From Kryptolebias marmoratus (Eukaryota > Chordata > Actinopteri > Cyprinodontiformes > Rivulidae): 64,000 nucleotides of DNA. Of the stretch, positions 24,286 to 36,595 are shown piece after piece; within the stretch, counting starts at the first letter, position 1, and each line of letters opens with the position of its first letter. The DNA is taken from positions 16,486,767-16,550,766 of the forward strand of contig NC_051431.1 in assembly GCF_001649575.2 (NCBI RefSeq). Direction: 5' to 3'. The notes beneath the pieces were generated by a model, which was not told the DNA's origin, made no database searches, and saw only the letters and a program-made list of their open reading frames with translations. A program made the translations under genes and the position numbers.

Positions 24286-27200
24286 CTGTGAGCAGAAAGA
24301 GACTTCATTAGAATGTGAAAATGTATTGAGTTTGGCAAGATTTATAGCAGTCTTAACAGTCTTGTCAAAGCATAACGTGGACTTTAATCATTTCTTCAAT
24401 GAACAGACAGGTTGACAAATCAGAATAAAATGCTTTTGGTACTTATTCTGTTTGATAATTTGGAGACTAATATTAGATTAAAACTCATTAAAGGAAAATA
24501 GGAGTCTTTTGCTACACTTCCTGGAGGTTTTAGGTTTTTCTGCTCCAACACACCTGATTCAAATGGTTTAATTACCTCCTCACCAAATCATCAAGTTCTC
24601 CAGGAGCGCGGCAACAAGTCATCCATTTAAACCAGATGTTTTAAAGCAAGAACACGTCTAAAACATGCAGGAGAGTGGCCCCTGAGCAACGGAGTTTGAC
24701 GCCCATGTTCTAAATTTTAAAAAAATCTAAAGAGACATTCATGTATTGATTTTTGCTTGGAAAGAGGTCAAATTTATTGCATGTAAATAAAATGTTGATA
24801 TCGTTCACTAAAAACTTTTTATGAACACATTTCACATTAAATCACGTGGAACAATTCTGGAAAATAAACAAGCAAATGAGCATCAAACATTTTATTGACC
24901 AACACTGTTAGCAAAATGTAAGCAGCTCCCTCGGTTTACATTTTCTGGGGTACTTTTTATTTTTGATAGCAATGAGAGTTGAAGGGTTTTCATTTTAAAC
25001 TTTAAACAGCTCGCCAGCAAAACGCGACATAACAGTTCCAAAACGTGCCCATTAATGTTTGAAGAAGAGCTGACAAATTCAAGGACATCAAAATGTTTGC
25101 GGTATTGGAACAAACAAACCGTTTTCGTTCTGGCTGCTCAGTCCAGCTCAGTATTGTGAACATCGGCTGTATTTATGGGTTCATTTTGCTCGTGAGGGGA
25201 GGGCTGAGGGCCTCTCCGTCTGCAGCGGCTCTGTGAAGTTGAGTCCACTCAGAGAGGCAGTGACAGTGCCGTTGCTATCAAGATTGTTGCAAATGACTAT
25301 CCTCTTCAATGCTAACTTTTAGGATCAACTCCTATCTGAGCGCTCATGTTTGACAGTCTCAGCACAGACAGGTTTTTGGTGGGAAACAGCGTAGGAGAGT
25401 GCAGGAACGACCTGCGGCAAAATCGTTATCTTTGGCGCCTGAGGTTAGAGCTACAGAGGCATCTTGAGCAGCCTTTTTTTTTGTGGTTGTTGTTGTTGAT
25501 GCTTAATGTGATGACTACAGTGCTGGCTGAGGTCCAGCTCTCTATATACCTTTTGTATTGACGCTTCACAAACACTCGCCCAGCTTTTCAGACTTGCACC
25601 GTTCCTCCTGGGGAATGGCTCTACATCACTGCGAATGAGTGTGTCAACATTATATCAATAGCACAAATACAACAACGTATCACACCTAACAGCTGCTGAG
25701 AGGAACGGGTGGTTCGCTGACAAGTCTTGTACATTACTCCGGTGACGTTAGTCGGGTTAGATTTATGTCGAACCTGAAGCTCTCGTTTTTGGTTTTTCTT
25801 CATAAAATCGTTTTTTTTTGTTTTTTTTTTTTTTAAGGCTGTAGTGACTAAAAAAAAAAAGACACAATGAGTACCAGAAATATCTATATACTTAAAGTCA
25901 ATCCATAAATAAGTCCTATGACTAACTGAGCGGAGCTTATGGCTACCCTGCTGCCACTACTTTATTGAACTACTTTAACAGTGGGTGTTCTTTCTAAAAC
26001 AGCCCCATGCATTCCCACTGCAACGACTTATGTTTTCAAGACCAAACAAAAACGGACATAAACGCTTCGGAACAAACTATGCATTTGCTTTAACTCTGGA
26101 TCACTTCTGCTTTAGCCAAAAAAAATAAAAGCAGGCGATTGCTTCTGCCTTGTTGTAAATTATAGGCTGCATCTCTTTAGTGAGGTGCAAAACAAAGGTT
26201 AGACAACAATTAAAACCTCCCTTTGCAAAACACTGACAAGTCAGCTTCTGTGTGGATGATTCAGACAAATTTAACAATCAAAATACATCCTGTGTTTAGC
26301 AGTTAGTTGACTATCGGTGGCAGTGCTTAAGGAAATGAGTAACTAGCCATATTTCAGATTTTTTTTGGCAATTTTTTATAATTTTCTTAATCTGACTGCT
26401 CATAAATAACTCACTTCGTCACAATGGAGGAATCTAATTAACGAGGAAACGGCAGCAAAAACCTGAAACGAGTCCAACAGCAGAGGATGCGAGTCGATGC
26501 TTATGCAAAAGAGGACTGATGCTGTGAAAAGAATGTGGGGAAATACCAGAAAGAGGACGAGAAGGACACAGAGGAATGGAAGGAGGCGGTGTCTCCGGAA
26601 GAAAAAAGGCAGATGGAGAGAAGACAGATCAGCGCGGAATGAGGGGAATGAGGAGAGGAAGGGTGAAGAATTACGAGAAGGGGGATGCTGAACGCAGAAT
26701 GAGATAATAAGAAACAGGAAGGAACAACGCAAAAAGGCATCTAGGGATGGAGAGTCTCCGTGAATGTAATCAACTCGCAGGACGGCAGAAAGGTTAACCG
26801 CTGCTCAAACAAAACGAAGCTCAGTTCCACACGTACTCCCAGATAATCAGCGAGCCGACTGCGTGGCGCTCTCCGTCTGCTGGTGGAACATGCTTCTGCT
26901 CATCTTAAGAGGGCACCTTAGGTCTGGGGCCGCACCTCTCACGATGTGGTGTTTATGCAATGTGTTATATTTGTCTTTTTGGCTCCCTTGTCAACATTTA
27001 GGCGCACACAGGTCGTCTTCATGTCAGCTCTGTTTCTGCTGCAGCTCAAGCCACACTGCTGCTGTGTAAAATCTGCAGTATAAGTCTGTTTTATTTGTGA
27101 AGGGTAGCGCAGAACTCAAGTATCTGCTGATCATCATATTGACACCATTTCAGATACTTTACACGTTTCTTTAAAGTTTCAGTGTACAGGTAGTTGATCA

Positions 27201-28076
27201 CCGGCATTAGATACACATTATTACTGGTTATGCTGTTATTTTCATTTAATTTGAGCAAGTCTCCAGGCACAAATGGTTAACTTTCCAGTATTTACTTTTC
27301 AAGCCATTACACAAAACTGTGTATACTTGACTGTTAAAAGAAATGAATTATTTTGTTTAAAAAAGAACAATAAAGACAACAGCATAAAAGGTTGTCAGTG
27401 TGGATACACTGCATGACGGATCAGCTCAGAAATGTACATGCAGCGTTCATATTTATAATAACAAAGTCAAAGATAATTTCAAGCTCTCCTCACTTCATGT
27501 ACCTGCTCAACAACCCCCATTTTCCCATTTTCCAGGAAAGTTTCACCTCATGATTCCCACCCTCCAAAAAAAACCAAGCCACTGTTTCATTTGCACCTCT
27601 TTCTGAGTCACTTCCACGCTGAGTTACTCTATCGCGCTCCCTCCGTGTCGCTTTTCTTGTTGCGAGGGCTTCACGGCAGCAAATGAACCACTCGTTCCCT
27701 AAACAAACATTACCTACGTACCATTAACCATTTATATCTTTAGCCCTATTCAAGCTGCACGCAAGTGTACCATAAAACCCTCCAAAAGCAGCTTGCACAC
27801 GAACATAAAAACACAAGCAGGTCCAAACAAACCCCCTCACTTTAATGCAGCGCATTTTTATTGGCGCTGACACACTGCACTGTGTTGAGAAAGCTTTTAA
27901 TTCATCATGCAGTAAACAAAAACCTGCTTCAGATTTAGCTGCAGCTTTTTTGGCATATTCTATTCTATGTGAAGCACAAACGTTCGTAGTTAGAACTTAC
28001 AGTACACAGATGGAGCAGGAGATACACTTTTTAAAAATGACGACATATTTGATGTTGCTCGCCTAATCGTGTAAAT
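24286..28076. other. grm5 5' intron region
   Basis: Presumed leader intron. It holds a worn hAT-type MITE (24510-24715), T-runs near 25815 and 25830, and an A/G-rich stretch at 26500-26740 that creates low-complexity open frames. No gene was recognised. Confidence 0.5.
24510..24715. mobile_element. hAT-type MITE, worn copy
   Basis: Contains ctccaacacacctgattcaa, attacctcctc, gcggcaacaagtcatccatt and acatgcaggagagtggcccc in the same order as the 214-bp elements, with diverged ends. Confidence 0.55.
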
Positions 28077-28290
28077 CAGGGGTGGCCAATCCTGGTCCTC
28101 GAGGGCCACTATCCTGCATGTGTTACTTGTTTCCCTGCTCCAACACACCTGATTCAGTGGGTAAATTACCTCTTCATGTTCTGCAGAAGCCTGTTAATCA
28201 CCCATTGATTCAAACCAGGTGTGTTGGAGCAGAGAAACAAGTAAAACATGCAGGGTAGTGGCCCTCGAGGAGCAGGATGGCCCACCCCTG
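28077..28290. mobile_element. hAT-type MITE, 214 bp, with TIRs
   Basis: Starts CAGGGGTGGCCAATCC and ends GGATGGCCCACCCCTG, inverted ends of the CAGNGNTG form typical of hAT elements. The whole body is close to palindromic (cctcgagggccac near both ends). Flanking 8-mers gtgtaaat and atgtaatt agree at six of eight positions, consistent with an aged 8-bp duplication. There is no coding capacity, so it must be moved in trans. Confidence 0.8.
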
Positions 28291-28329
28291 ATGTAATTAG
28301 TTTGACATTGATTGTCAAAACAAGACCTA

Positions 28330-29185
28330 GCACTCCTCGAAGGAATGCATATTGCCCGCCGCCTTTCATGCCCAGAGCTTTAAAGTATGATCATCTTATG
28401 GTGAGAGGGGACAGAGTTATGGCCGCTTTGCTTAAACCTTGCTCCCAGAGCTCCTAGAACGTGTTGAGGATGACTCTCGGCCACTGCTACACCAAAATCA
28501 GCTCAACGTGGGCAAAACAGTCCGAGTTCCAGCAATTTCTGGGTTGGCTAGGGTCAATTAACTATGACGGCCATCTTAAATTGGCTGTGTAGAGCTCAGG
28601 GTATGTCTTTTGAATTACTCTCAAGCTACCAACGCAGCAAGATTTAGCTCAATATCGGTAAGATTGCCTCAGTTATAGCCATTTTTCTGTTGGCTAATAT
28701 CAATTAGCTATGGCGGGCGTCTTATGTCCAATGCTTACTTCCTGAGTTTTATTAAAATCTGTTGAGTGGTTCATAAGATATTTTGCTAACAGACAAAGAG
28801 TGCTGACTCAAACAGTTAAGGCCAAAGCTTTTAGCAAAGATGCAGCGCAATGTGTAGAGCTCAGGGTATGTCTTTTGAATGACTCTCAGCTACTATCACA
28901 CAGCAAGATTTAGCTCAATATTTGTAAGATTAGAGCCATTTTAGTGTTGGCTAATACCAATTAGCTGTGGTGGCCATCTTGATTTGTATGTCCAATGATT
29001 ACTTTCTGAGTTTCATTTAAATCTGTTCAGTGGTTCATGAGATATTTCGCTAACAGACACAGTGGACTCCAATAGTTAATGGAACATATGATCAGTGATC
29101 ATGTGATCAGTTAGGTTCTATGTTGGGGTGACTCTCAGCTACTACCACACCAAGTTTTAGCTCAATATTAGTGAAATTGGCTGAG
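28330..29185. repeat. Unnamed modular repeat, copy 1 (module A plus tandem module B)
   Basis: Module A (gaaggaatgcatattgcccg ... gctttaaagtatgatcatct) is followed by about three copies of module B (gactctcagctactaccaca ... ttagctcaatat ... ggccatctt ... tcagtggttcatgagatatt ... gctaacagaca). Other copies lie at 29920, 39330, 41130, 43580, 45440, 47030 and 58390. Confidence 0.65.
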
Positions 29186-29809
29186 TTGAAGCCATACACA
29201 CAAACTAGCAAAAAAAAAACAACCTTGTATCCTTTCACTGACAGAACTTCCCCGCGTGCACTCCTGTCATCTCTGTAAATGAGAAGGACAGGGAATACGC
29301 CAAGACAAACGTAAATCCGTACGTAGGCCGCCCGGAATAATCCACGAGCTCCGAAATCAGAGGCGTGCAACAGTTGAAAAAGCAAACCCCATCATATGCC
29401 ATTCACAAACGGATGTGCGCCCACCCACGCACATTTTAAAACGAGGACTATTCTTTTATCGCCCTGGCGGTGTGCGCGCGCCTCGCTGCTAGAGCGGAGC
29501 GCCACTCTCTCAGGGAGAATTTCAAATGCCTCTTTCCAGCTGCGTAGGAAAACAAGGGGGGACATGAATGTTTGACTGAAACAGAAGGAGGGGAGGGAAG
29601 ACAACAAAAAATGACTCCGATCACCGACATCACATCGTATTTAATTCTCAAATTAATTTCAGGAAACTAAAATAGGTCACTCCGGTTATTCTGCTGAGAA
29701 TACACAATCACTTGTGCGGAGAGGGCTTTTGCTGAGTGGGTCTGAGACAATGTGTCTTCTTAGTGGGCAAGAGATGCATCTTTTGCTAAAGCTTCATGGT
29801 GGGGTGGGG

Positions 29810-29859
29810 NNNNNNNNNNNNNNNNNNNNNNNNNNNNNNNNNNNNNNNNNNNNNNNNNN
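29810..29859. other. Assembly gap, 50 N
   Basis: A fixed-size run of N flanked on both sides by G-tracts (ggtggggtgggg and gggtgggttgggg). The true sequence is probably G-rich low-complexity DNA that resists sequencing; its real length is unknown. Confidence 0.98.
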
Positions 29860-29919
29860 GGGTGGGTTGGGGAGATCTGTTTCTGTATGTAGCTAAAGGT
29901 TTAAAGATTCATTATCACC

Positions 29920-30215
29920 AGCTGCCGAAGGTGAAGGTGGAGCGTTTTACAGATACGGAGCTCAGATTTGGCTGATAGTAGCCGACAGTCGCCCACAACG
30001 TGTGCTGCAAGCGCTAACAGCAAACAGCTGTCAGCCACGCTCACGTGAGATTTCGCAGTATTGAAACGAGACTCTGTGTAGTGCTGTTTTAAAGGTTTAC
30101 CCCCGCCCCCCCAAAAAAATGGCTACATCACCATCATTTCTCAACATAAGATGATCTTAGTCCGGAACCGTGGCGTGAAAGGTGGTGGGTGATATGCATC
30201 CTTCAAGAGATGCTG
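29920..30215. repeat. Unnamed modular repeat, copy 2 (inverted)
   Basis: Reads in the opposite orientation to copy 1: ttttacagatacggagctca ... ctgatagtagccgacagtcg ... tcatttctcaacataagatg ... gatatgcatccttcaagag. It lies about 0.7 kb from copy 1 across the assembly gap. Confidence 0.6.
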
Positions 30216-31139
30216 GGGCAGGGCTTTTTTCAACTGAGGGCCCGGGGGCCACATCCAGCTTGAAGGTGAGCTCTGTTTGGCCCACATTCAAAATCTGAAA
30301 TATTTCTGTTAGAGAGGTGATCCTGTGATATACGTGATTGTGACAACTCAGTCCACCTACCGATGAATTCACTTAAAATAAAATTAGATTTTAAATGGTT
30401 TATTAAATTTATACAATGACGATAACTGCTGAACGTCCGGCACCTGAGCTGTTGGATTTCGGTCACTATTGCCCTCCCAAACATTTTAGCTGAACAGCCC
30501 CTGTGCTATAATAGGGCTTCAAATTTTTGTTACTGCTCGCCCCACGCCTTGTTTCTAGAACCAACATAAGACATTTTGATGGTAAAATCAAGGGCACTGC
30601 CAACACCACATTAAAACTGATCTGAGCGTGATTTTCGATGGGAGCTCTTTTTTTCCCGCCCCCCATAGAAGGGGCATTACTCCTGTTAGTTAAAAGCTAC
30701 CAGGGATTACTTCTCTCTCATTTTTTGTCCACATGTAAACCAAATGAATCCCCCTATCTGAACTTGTGGCGGACTCGAAAAGGTACATCCAGTCTCCGAA
30801 TGATGCCGCTGTGGACCAGCTGAGCTCCCTCATGCTCCCCAAGTGATTGCTGCACAGTGCCAGTAACACATCTGTGCTCACATGTGTCAGCTCACTCACA
30901 GCATCACCCAACACAGAGAGAGATCAGACTCTCTGCGTGGATAACTTTCCCATGCAAAAGCACTGACCTTAAATCCCACACCCTGCAATGTTTCACAGAG
31001 AGTTGCAGCCTCTGCTGTGGAGCTTTCAAATCCCCCCTCATCACCACAAATGTATCAGATCCCCCACTTCTCACGGTTCCCATCGTTCTGGCATCCATTT
31101 TAAGTTTAATTAAGCGACTGATGTGACATCTTGCGAGCC
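30216..31139. other. grm5 5' intron, no gene recognised
   Basis: Begins with a worn repeat rich in ggcccgggggcc and tttggcccacattc (30230-30300). No coding or RNA signal beyond that. Confidence 0.4.
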
Positions 31140-31249
31140 TCTAATTGATCACTTGAGGAGCAGCGCGTTCTCCTCGCTCTCTTCTCCCCAAGGAGAAATC
31201 CTGTCGCAGCGCTGCAAACTGCAGAGAGCTCGGCAAAGAGTCTGCCGTC

Positions 31250-31282
<33 letters not shown>

Positions 31283-31560
31283 TTTATTACGGGGTGAATG
31301 TGTGCAAAAGCATGACAGAGACACAGTCTGAAATGAACGCGGCTACGGCATGCGCGGATTAAAACAAAAAGCGGGTTCTCCAGCCCTGGCTGGCATGACC
31401 GCGCGCCCCACGCATCAGATGCTGGAAAACCCGGGTTTAAATGGGACGTCGCCTCGCGAATTCGTGCCCAGGTGTCACCGGCGAGCGCGTGCATTTAGGG
31501 ATTAAAGTGCGACAATTTGAGTCCAATCAGAGCACAGAGCGGGGGACACTGGGCGCATAT
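31140..31560. promoter_or_regulatory. CpG-rich block
   Basis: Locally high density of CG dinucleotides (ccgcgcgcgc, gcgagcgcgtgc, ccgcgcgccccacgc) in an otherwise AT-rich window. It lies next to the putative first-exon donor of grm5 and fits a CpG-island promoter. The edges were judged by eye. Confidence 0.4.
31251..31282. repeat. (GC)n(AC)n alternating purine-pyrimidine tract
   Basis: Thirty-two bases of strict alternation, four GC units followed by AC units, inside the CpG-rich block near the presumed grm5 first exon. Tracts like this can form left-handed Z-DNA. Confidence 0.85.
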
Positions 31561-31644
31561 GAGGGGAATAAATTAAGGTTCATTTGAGGTGCATTTTTTT
31601 TTCCCCACCAAAAAAAAAAATTAATAAATAATCGCAATCCTTAC

Positions 31645-32000
31645 CTTATTAGGAACCTACATGTCTGTCTGGGATCACTTGCACGGTCCTGCTTGATAAT
31701 CAGGATGCATGTTGCTGCCACACAGAGGGAGGGAGGGAGAGAGGGAGAGAAGAGAGAGGAGGACCGCCGATAGTCCAATGTCAAACAGCCCGAACCAGCT
31801 TCTCATCGCTGTGCAGCTTCCTCCGTTTTCCAGTCACGCACACCTGAGCCTCTCTCCCAAACACCTCTTCTCTCCTTCATCCCACCCCTCTGCTCCTCCC
31901 TCCTCTCCTCGGCTCATCTCCCGCACGTCCCCCCCTTCTCATCCCTCAGCGACCCCTCCACTGCCTGAACCAAACAATGCTCGCTGTTTTCACCGTCGAC
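31645..32000 (-). promoter_or_regulatory. Candidate non-coding first exon and promoter region of grm5
   Basis: On the minus strand a strong donor (AATAAG followed by GTAAGG) falls at 31645/31644. Upstream of it is GA/CT-rich sequence (31720-31770, 31840-31940), and just inside the intron a CpG-rich stretch (about 31140-31550) with a (GC)n(AC)n tract. Two short upstream ATG reading frames lie within the last 70 nt before the donor. The left limit is the donor; the right limit is approximate. Mammalian GRM5 also has non-coding 5' exons, which makes this plausible but not proven. Confidence 0.4.
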
Positions 32001-32339
32001 TTGTACTGAAACACTAACCTTTTTCTAACACCATATATATATTTTTTTCTAACACCAAATATATATAGAATGAGTCGTTATATTTTAAACACTTGTTTCT
32101 TGTTAGTAAAGACATTGGACGGCATTGGAGACATCCCATTACCTTCATCTTCTATTTTCTGCTTTATGGGGTGAAAGTTAAGAACTTATAGCTAAACTTT
32201 CCATAGGAGACAGGTTGTTTTTAGTCTAGCTCGTGCTAGCTTAATATGCGAAGAAGCTAGCATTTTGTTTGTTTGTTTGTTTGTTTGTTTTTGTCTTAAT
32301 AGAACAATACAGGAGGTCTAAAATCCAAATCCCCTATTG
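32001..32339. other. Intergenic, grm5 to tyr
   Basis: AT-rich, with a duplicated ctaacaccatatatatattt / ctaacaccaaatatatat pair at 32024-32064 and a (GTTT)n run near 32263-32290. No gene. Confidence 0.5.
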
Positions 32340-32553
32340 CAGGGTTGGGCAATCTTGGTCCTCGAGGGCCACCGTCCTGCATGTTTTACTTGTTTCTCTG
32401 CTCCAATACACCTGATTTAAATCAGTGGGTGATTACCAGGCTTCTGCAGAACATGAAGAGGTGATTTAACCACTGAATCAGGTGTGTTGGAGCAGGGAAA
32501 CAAGGAAAACATGCAGGATGGTGGCCCCTGAGGACCAGCATTGCCCACCCCTG
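32340..32553. mobile_element. hAT-type MITE, 214 bp, with 8-bp target duplication
   Basis: Exactly the same length as the copy at 28077. Ends CAGGGTTGGGCAATC and ATTGCCCACCCCTG. The flanks ccctattg (32332-32339) and ccctatgg (32554-32561) agree at seven of eight bases, the expected hAT target-site duplication. Near-palindromic, with no ORF. Confidence 0.88.
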
Positions 32554-35500
32554 CCCTATGGGTTTACTCTGCAAATAGCATTAATCCCTATAGAAAAATA
32601 AATAAATAAACATGAGCCAAAAAGCAGCTTAAGCGCTGTTTGTGAAACAACCGTTTAGTGCAAAAAAAACAAATACGTGCTAAAACAATTTTTGTTCTAC
32701 AACCGCTTGTTTCACCTGAAACATTTTGTTTGTCTAAATAGTTTACCGAAAAAACTACCTTACAGCAAACAGCTTGCTTTTTTCAACTAACAAGACTTCC
32801 ATTTAAAAACAAAGGCAGATCAGTGGCTAATGCTAATTAGCTAGCTAGGCTCATGCCCAATTAGCCAATTAGCCAATTAGCGATTCAGAGCTGCAGAATC
32901 CATTTTTAAATTGTATTGAATTGTTCATAAAACCTGCAGTTTCATTATATTAAGAGGATAACACACAAAAACACAGTGAACACAAGTAAGGTGTTAAAGA
33001 AAGCTTAACTGTGTTCCTAATGTTTTTCATTACGTCTCATTATCTGCTTGTCCCTCAGGTTATGGCAGGTAGTTGTGACATATAATCAAACCATAGCCCC
33101 ATCTCTGCTTTTTCACAATCCTAGTCAGAATGATGTTCTCATTAGAATTTAAAATGAAAATATCGAATATAACACTTTGAGTAAAAAATCCTTTAAGGGT
33201 TCCACAACTGAAAAAAAACTAAGTTTAAGCTATTTAAAAATCATTCAAAAGTTTAAGTGGCTGTTTTAACATAAAATGGCAATGCCAACATCAGTAATCC
33301 AGGAGGGTTTTCTTCCTTTATGCAACTAATATTTCAGATTTCTCAAATATCTTTTTTTTAAGAACAAGTCACTTTTACCGTTCAGGTGTAATGGACTTTC
33401 GCTCAAGATATTTACAAACACATTTGCCTAGAATGAAAACTGTGGATATCTAAAATATAATTTTTACTAAGAAACACCCAGATTTCAATATGCATTGCAG
33501 TTGTTGCTTGGCATAATTATCATTTGACGTATTTTATGTCAAGATGGAAACCCATTTAGTTCTTCTTAGATATATATTGACATTTGTAGTAGGGCTGCAG
33601 AATAATAAAAAAACATGAAATTACAATATTACTGTTGAGTTTTGCAGTGACAAAGTCAGATGGAATAAACCCACATTTTCCTCTCTTCTCTTCTGTCATG
33701 ACGACACTCACAACACTTTCCATGTGCTTTAGTATCTTGGGCTCAATCATCTAAACTGGGCATCAAGAGCAATAAGTGTCCACTGAAAGGGCCAAAATAT
33801 GGTATTTGCATGCAGAGTGTGAGTGTATGGCACTTAGAATATAACAGCATGTGATTTATTGTCGTCCACGCAGACTGATGCAATATTGATATTGCAATGA
33901 TGATACATTTTTAATATATTGTGCAGCCCCAAAAATCCTGCAAATACAATATTGCTAGTCATTATTTCAATTACAGATAATTGCTTTTAAAGTAGTCATA
34001 ATATGATTGCAATTTTCCTAATGACATTTTAGATCAAATATTTAGCTTGACATTTAAAATTAAGTTAGAAATAAATGGTTTTCTTTTCATTTTGGATGTC
34101 TAAAGTGAAGCTTGTAACAATGAGATTGTAGATGTTCCATGTCGGATGTTCACCGTGCTCAGATAGAAAGAATATTCTTATATCTGGAGCTGAAAGCCAT
34201 GCACATGAGTGGGAAAAGTGATGCTGTTTGCTGTAAAAAAGAATGTTAATTATAAGTAAGAAAAAATGTATTTTTAATAACTGGAATGTTTATTTTTCCC
34301 AGAAATAATCAAATAGTCTTTTTTTGCTTGTTTAATTGGCTTGTTTTTTATCATAAGGTGTCCTTGAGTGTTTTAAAAGGATTTCATAAATAAATTATTA
34401 TTATTATTATTTGTAGTAGTAGTATTTGCTTTGAAGGTCCTGTCTGATTATGAAAATGATGAATTGGATGTTTCTCTCATTATTTTTTTTTTTGCTTTAA
34501 ATTTCTAAACTCACTGTCTTCTTTAGCTCCCAGCATGAAAAAGTTCATATAAATTGATAATTAGGTAAATTTTCCCCCTCCCCTTGAGTTACAGTCTAAT
34601 GTGGAGGATCAAGGCGAACTAAGTATATCTCTTTCCCCTTACTGATCAAACTGGCACCAGAGGTGACGGATAATGATGCAGTGTGTGGGGGGGGGGAATC
34701 GATAACGTTTGAAGTTTCATAGCGGTCACACAAAAGTAAAAGAGCCATTAACCTATACAGCTTCTCTTGGCATTCGCCTAAAAGAGCCACGGAGATTAAA
34801 TCATTAAAGATAAAAAATCAATGCAAATCTAATGAAAACATCCCACTCCCCTCTCCAGCATGAGGGCAACTCTGACTGCTGCAGCCAGAAACCAAGAGCT
34901 TTTTTTAGGCTCTGCAAGGGGGAAATAATAGACGTATGGATTTCTGATGTAGTTTTAACTGTTCAGTTGTTTGAGTCTAAGTTTTTCCTCCATTCCATTA
35001 TATCCTTTAAGTTAGGTTATACTGGCCTGACATGATGAAATATCTAAGCATTTTTTCTTTTCTGTGCCCCCCAAAATTTTAAAGTGGGCACTTCTGAAAA
35101 TGCTGAAAATATATTTTTTTAATTGTCCAGTTTCAAGAGTGTGAAAATTGCAGCTCAGTTCATCACAGAGGATCTAAAACAACATAAAAATTGTTTACTG
35201 TGTCTCAGTGACTTAACGGTTTCTCTTGTTTTGCAATGAGTTGCTCCTAAAAAAAAAAGGGTCATTTCAGACAGAAAGCGTCTCCTTGCTCCTTTTGAGG
35301 CCCATCTCCTCACATGAATTAGGTTGGATGTGGACAATTAAAAGCTCGTGTCCCATCATTATAAAAATCCTCTCTGAGTGGAGAAGTTGGAGTCACATAC
35401 CTTTGCTCGCAGGGGTGAATTCTCCCGGAGAAACACAGCATCCCTCACGGCATCGTGCTCATGGTGGTTAATCTACTTTTTCACTATGGCAACAAATGAC

Positions 35501-36424
35501 CCCCCCCCTTCCCTTCACTCTCTCCCTCTCTCTCTCTGTCTCTCTCTGTGTCTCTCTGCTCCAATGGAGAGGCGCCGTTCATGTCACAAGTCTCTCCACC
35601 CCCCCTCCCCCCGGTCTGCCTCTTGCTCCTCTATCTCACATCACACCTACCTCCAAGATACCATCTGGAGATGGATGCTGGTGGAGTGAAGCCTGCAGAG
35701 AGGATGAGGGCGAGATGGAGATGGGTCCACGGGCTGGAAGGGCCTTTAGAGCTTGGCCATGACGAGGCTTGGATTAATTCGTCAGCCAAATGCATTTGGG
35801 ATTAGTAGACCATTAAAAGAGCATAGACATCCTGTGCACACGCGCACAGCTGCACACATTCACACACAGCCTTCTCATGCACTCACATGAAGGCCGGACA
35901 TGGCTTTAGCGATGGCCTTAAACCTGATCTCTGGCTCTCTCTTTTCTGAACATATTTTTGACACAGGATGACTGGAAAAGAGTGCAGTCTCTGGACGCAT
36001 AAACAGACTCTAGCTCTCCAACCAGTGTTTGTCTGGGTGGAGGTTGTAAAGCATATTCAGCTTTTTATGTCTCAGAGAGCCAAAACAACAGCAATAAAAA
36101 AAAAAAAAAAAAATGGAGTAAAAACAGTCGAAACTGAATCACCAACGAGCAAAAGGGAGAACGTCCCCTGAGCCTCAGCCTCTCAAGCTGCTTTTTGTTC
36201 ATAAAAGAAGCTTTCTGGTTCACATTCAAGCTCCAGTTGTGTTCAAAACAGGCAACGTCGTTTGTTCTGTAGCGAACCCACATATTTCACAGCACAACTG
36301 CCACATTAAGTCAGCGTGGAGCTATAAAGTATGTGCTGAAACTCGGCACATGTCCGTTCTAAGACTAGAAGTTGAGTCCCTTCGGATAAATGCTCTCATC
36401 AGTTCCAGTTATGTGTTTTCATGT
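32554..36424. other. Intergenic, grm5 to tyr
   Basis: AT-rich single-copy-looking DNA. It includes ATT runs near 34397, a CT-rich run at 35510-35560 and an A-run at 36097-36113. Open frames near 35380-35805 come from the CT run. No gene recognised. Confidence 0.5.
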
Positions 36425-36595
36425 CAGTGGTGTTCAATCCTGGCCCTGGAGGGCCTCTATCTTTCATGTTTTAGAAGTTTCTCTGCTCTTCAGCAGGTCT
36501 TCAAGTTCTGCAGAAGCCTGTTAATCACTCAGTCATTCAAGTCAGGTGGGTCAAAGCAGAGACACAACTAAAGCATGCAGGATTGTGGCCCTTGT
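36425..36595. mobile_element. hAT-type MITE, partial copy
   Basis: Left end CAGTGGTGTTCAATCC fits the hAT consensus; the body (ctggccctggagggcc ... gcagaagcctgttaatcact ... gcatgcaggattgtggccct) matches the 214-bp elements. The right end is lost. Confidence 0.65.

Noticed and set aside
26400..26740. 110-codon minus-strand frame rich in Ser, Phe and Leu
   Set aside because: Reads through AG-rich simple sequence; composition is that of the repeat.
31709..32017. 102-codon Ser/Pro-rich plus-strand frame
   Set aside because: Produced by GA- and CT-rich simple sequence at the presumed grm5 promoter; no protein family.
35378..35805. Three overlapping frames of 81-103 codons
   Set aside because: They all arise from the CT-rich microsatellite at 35510-35560.
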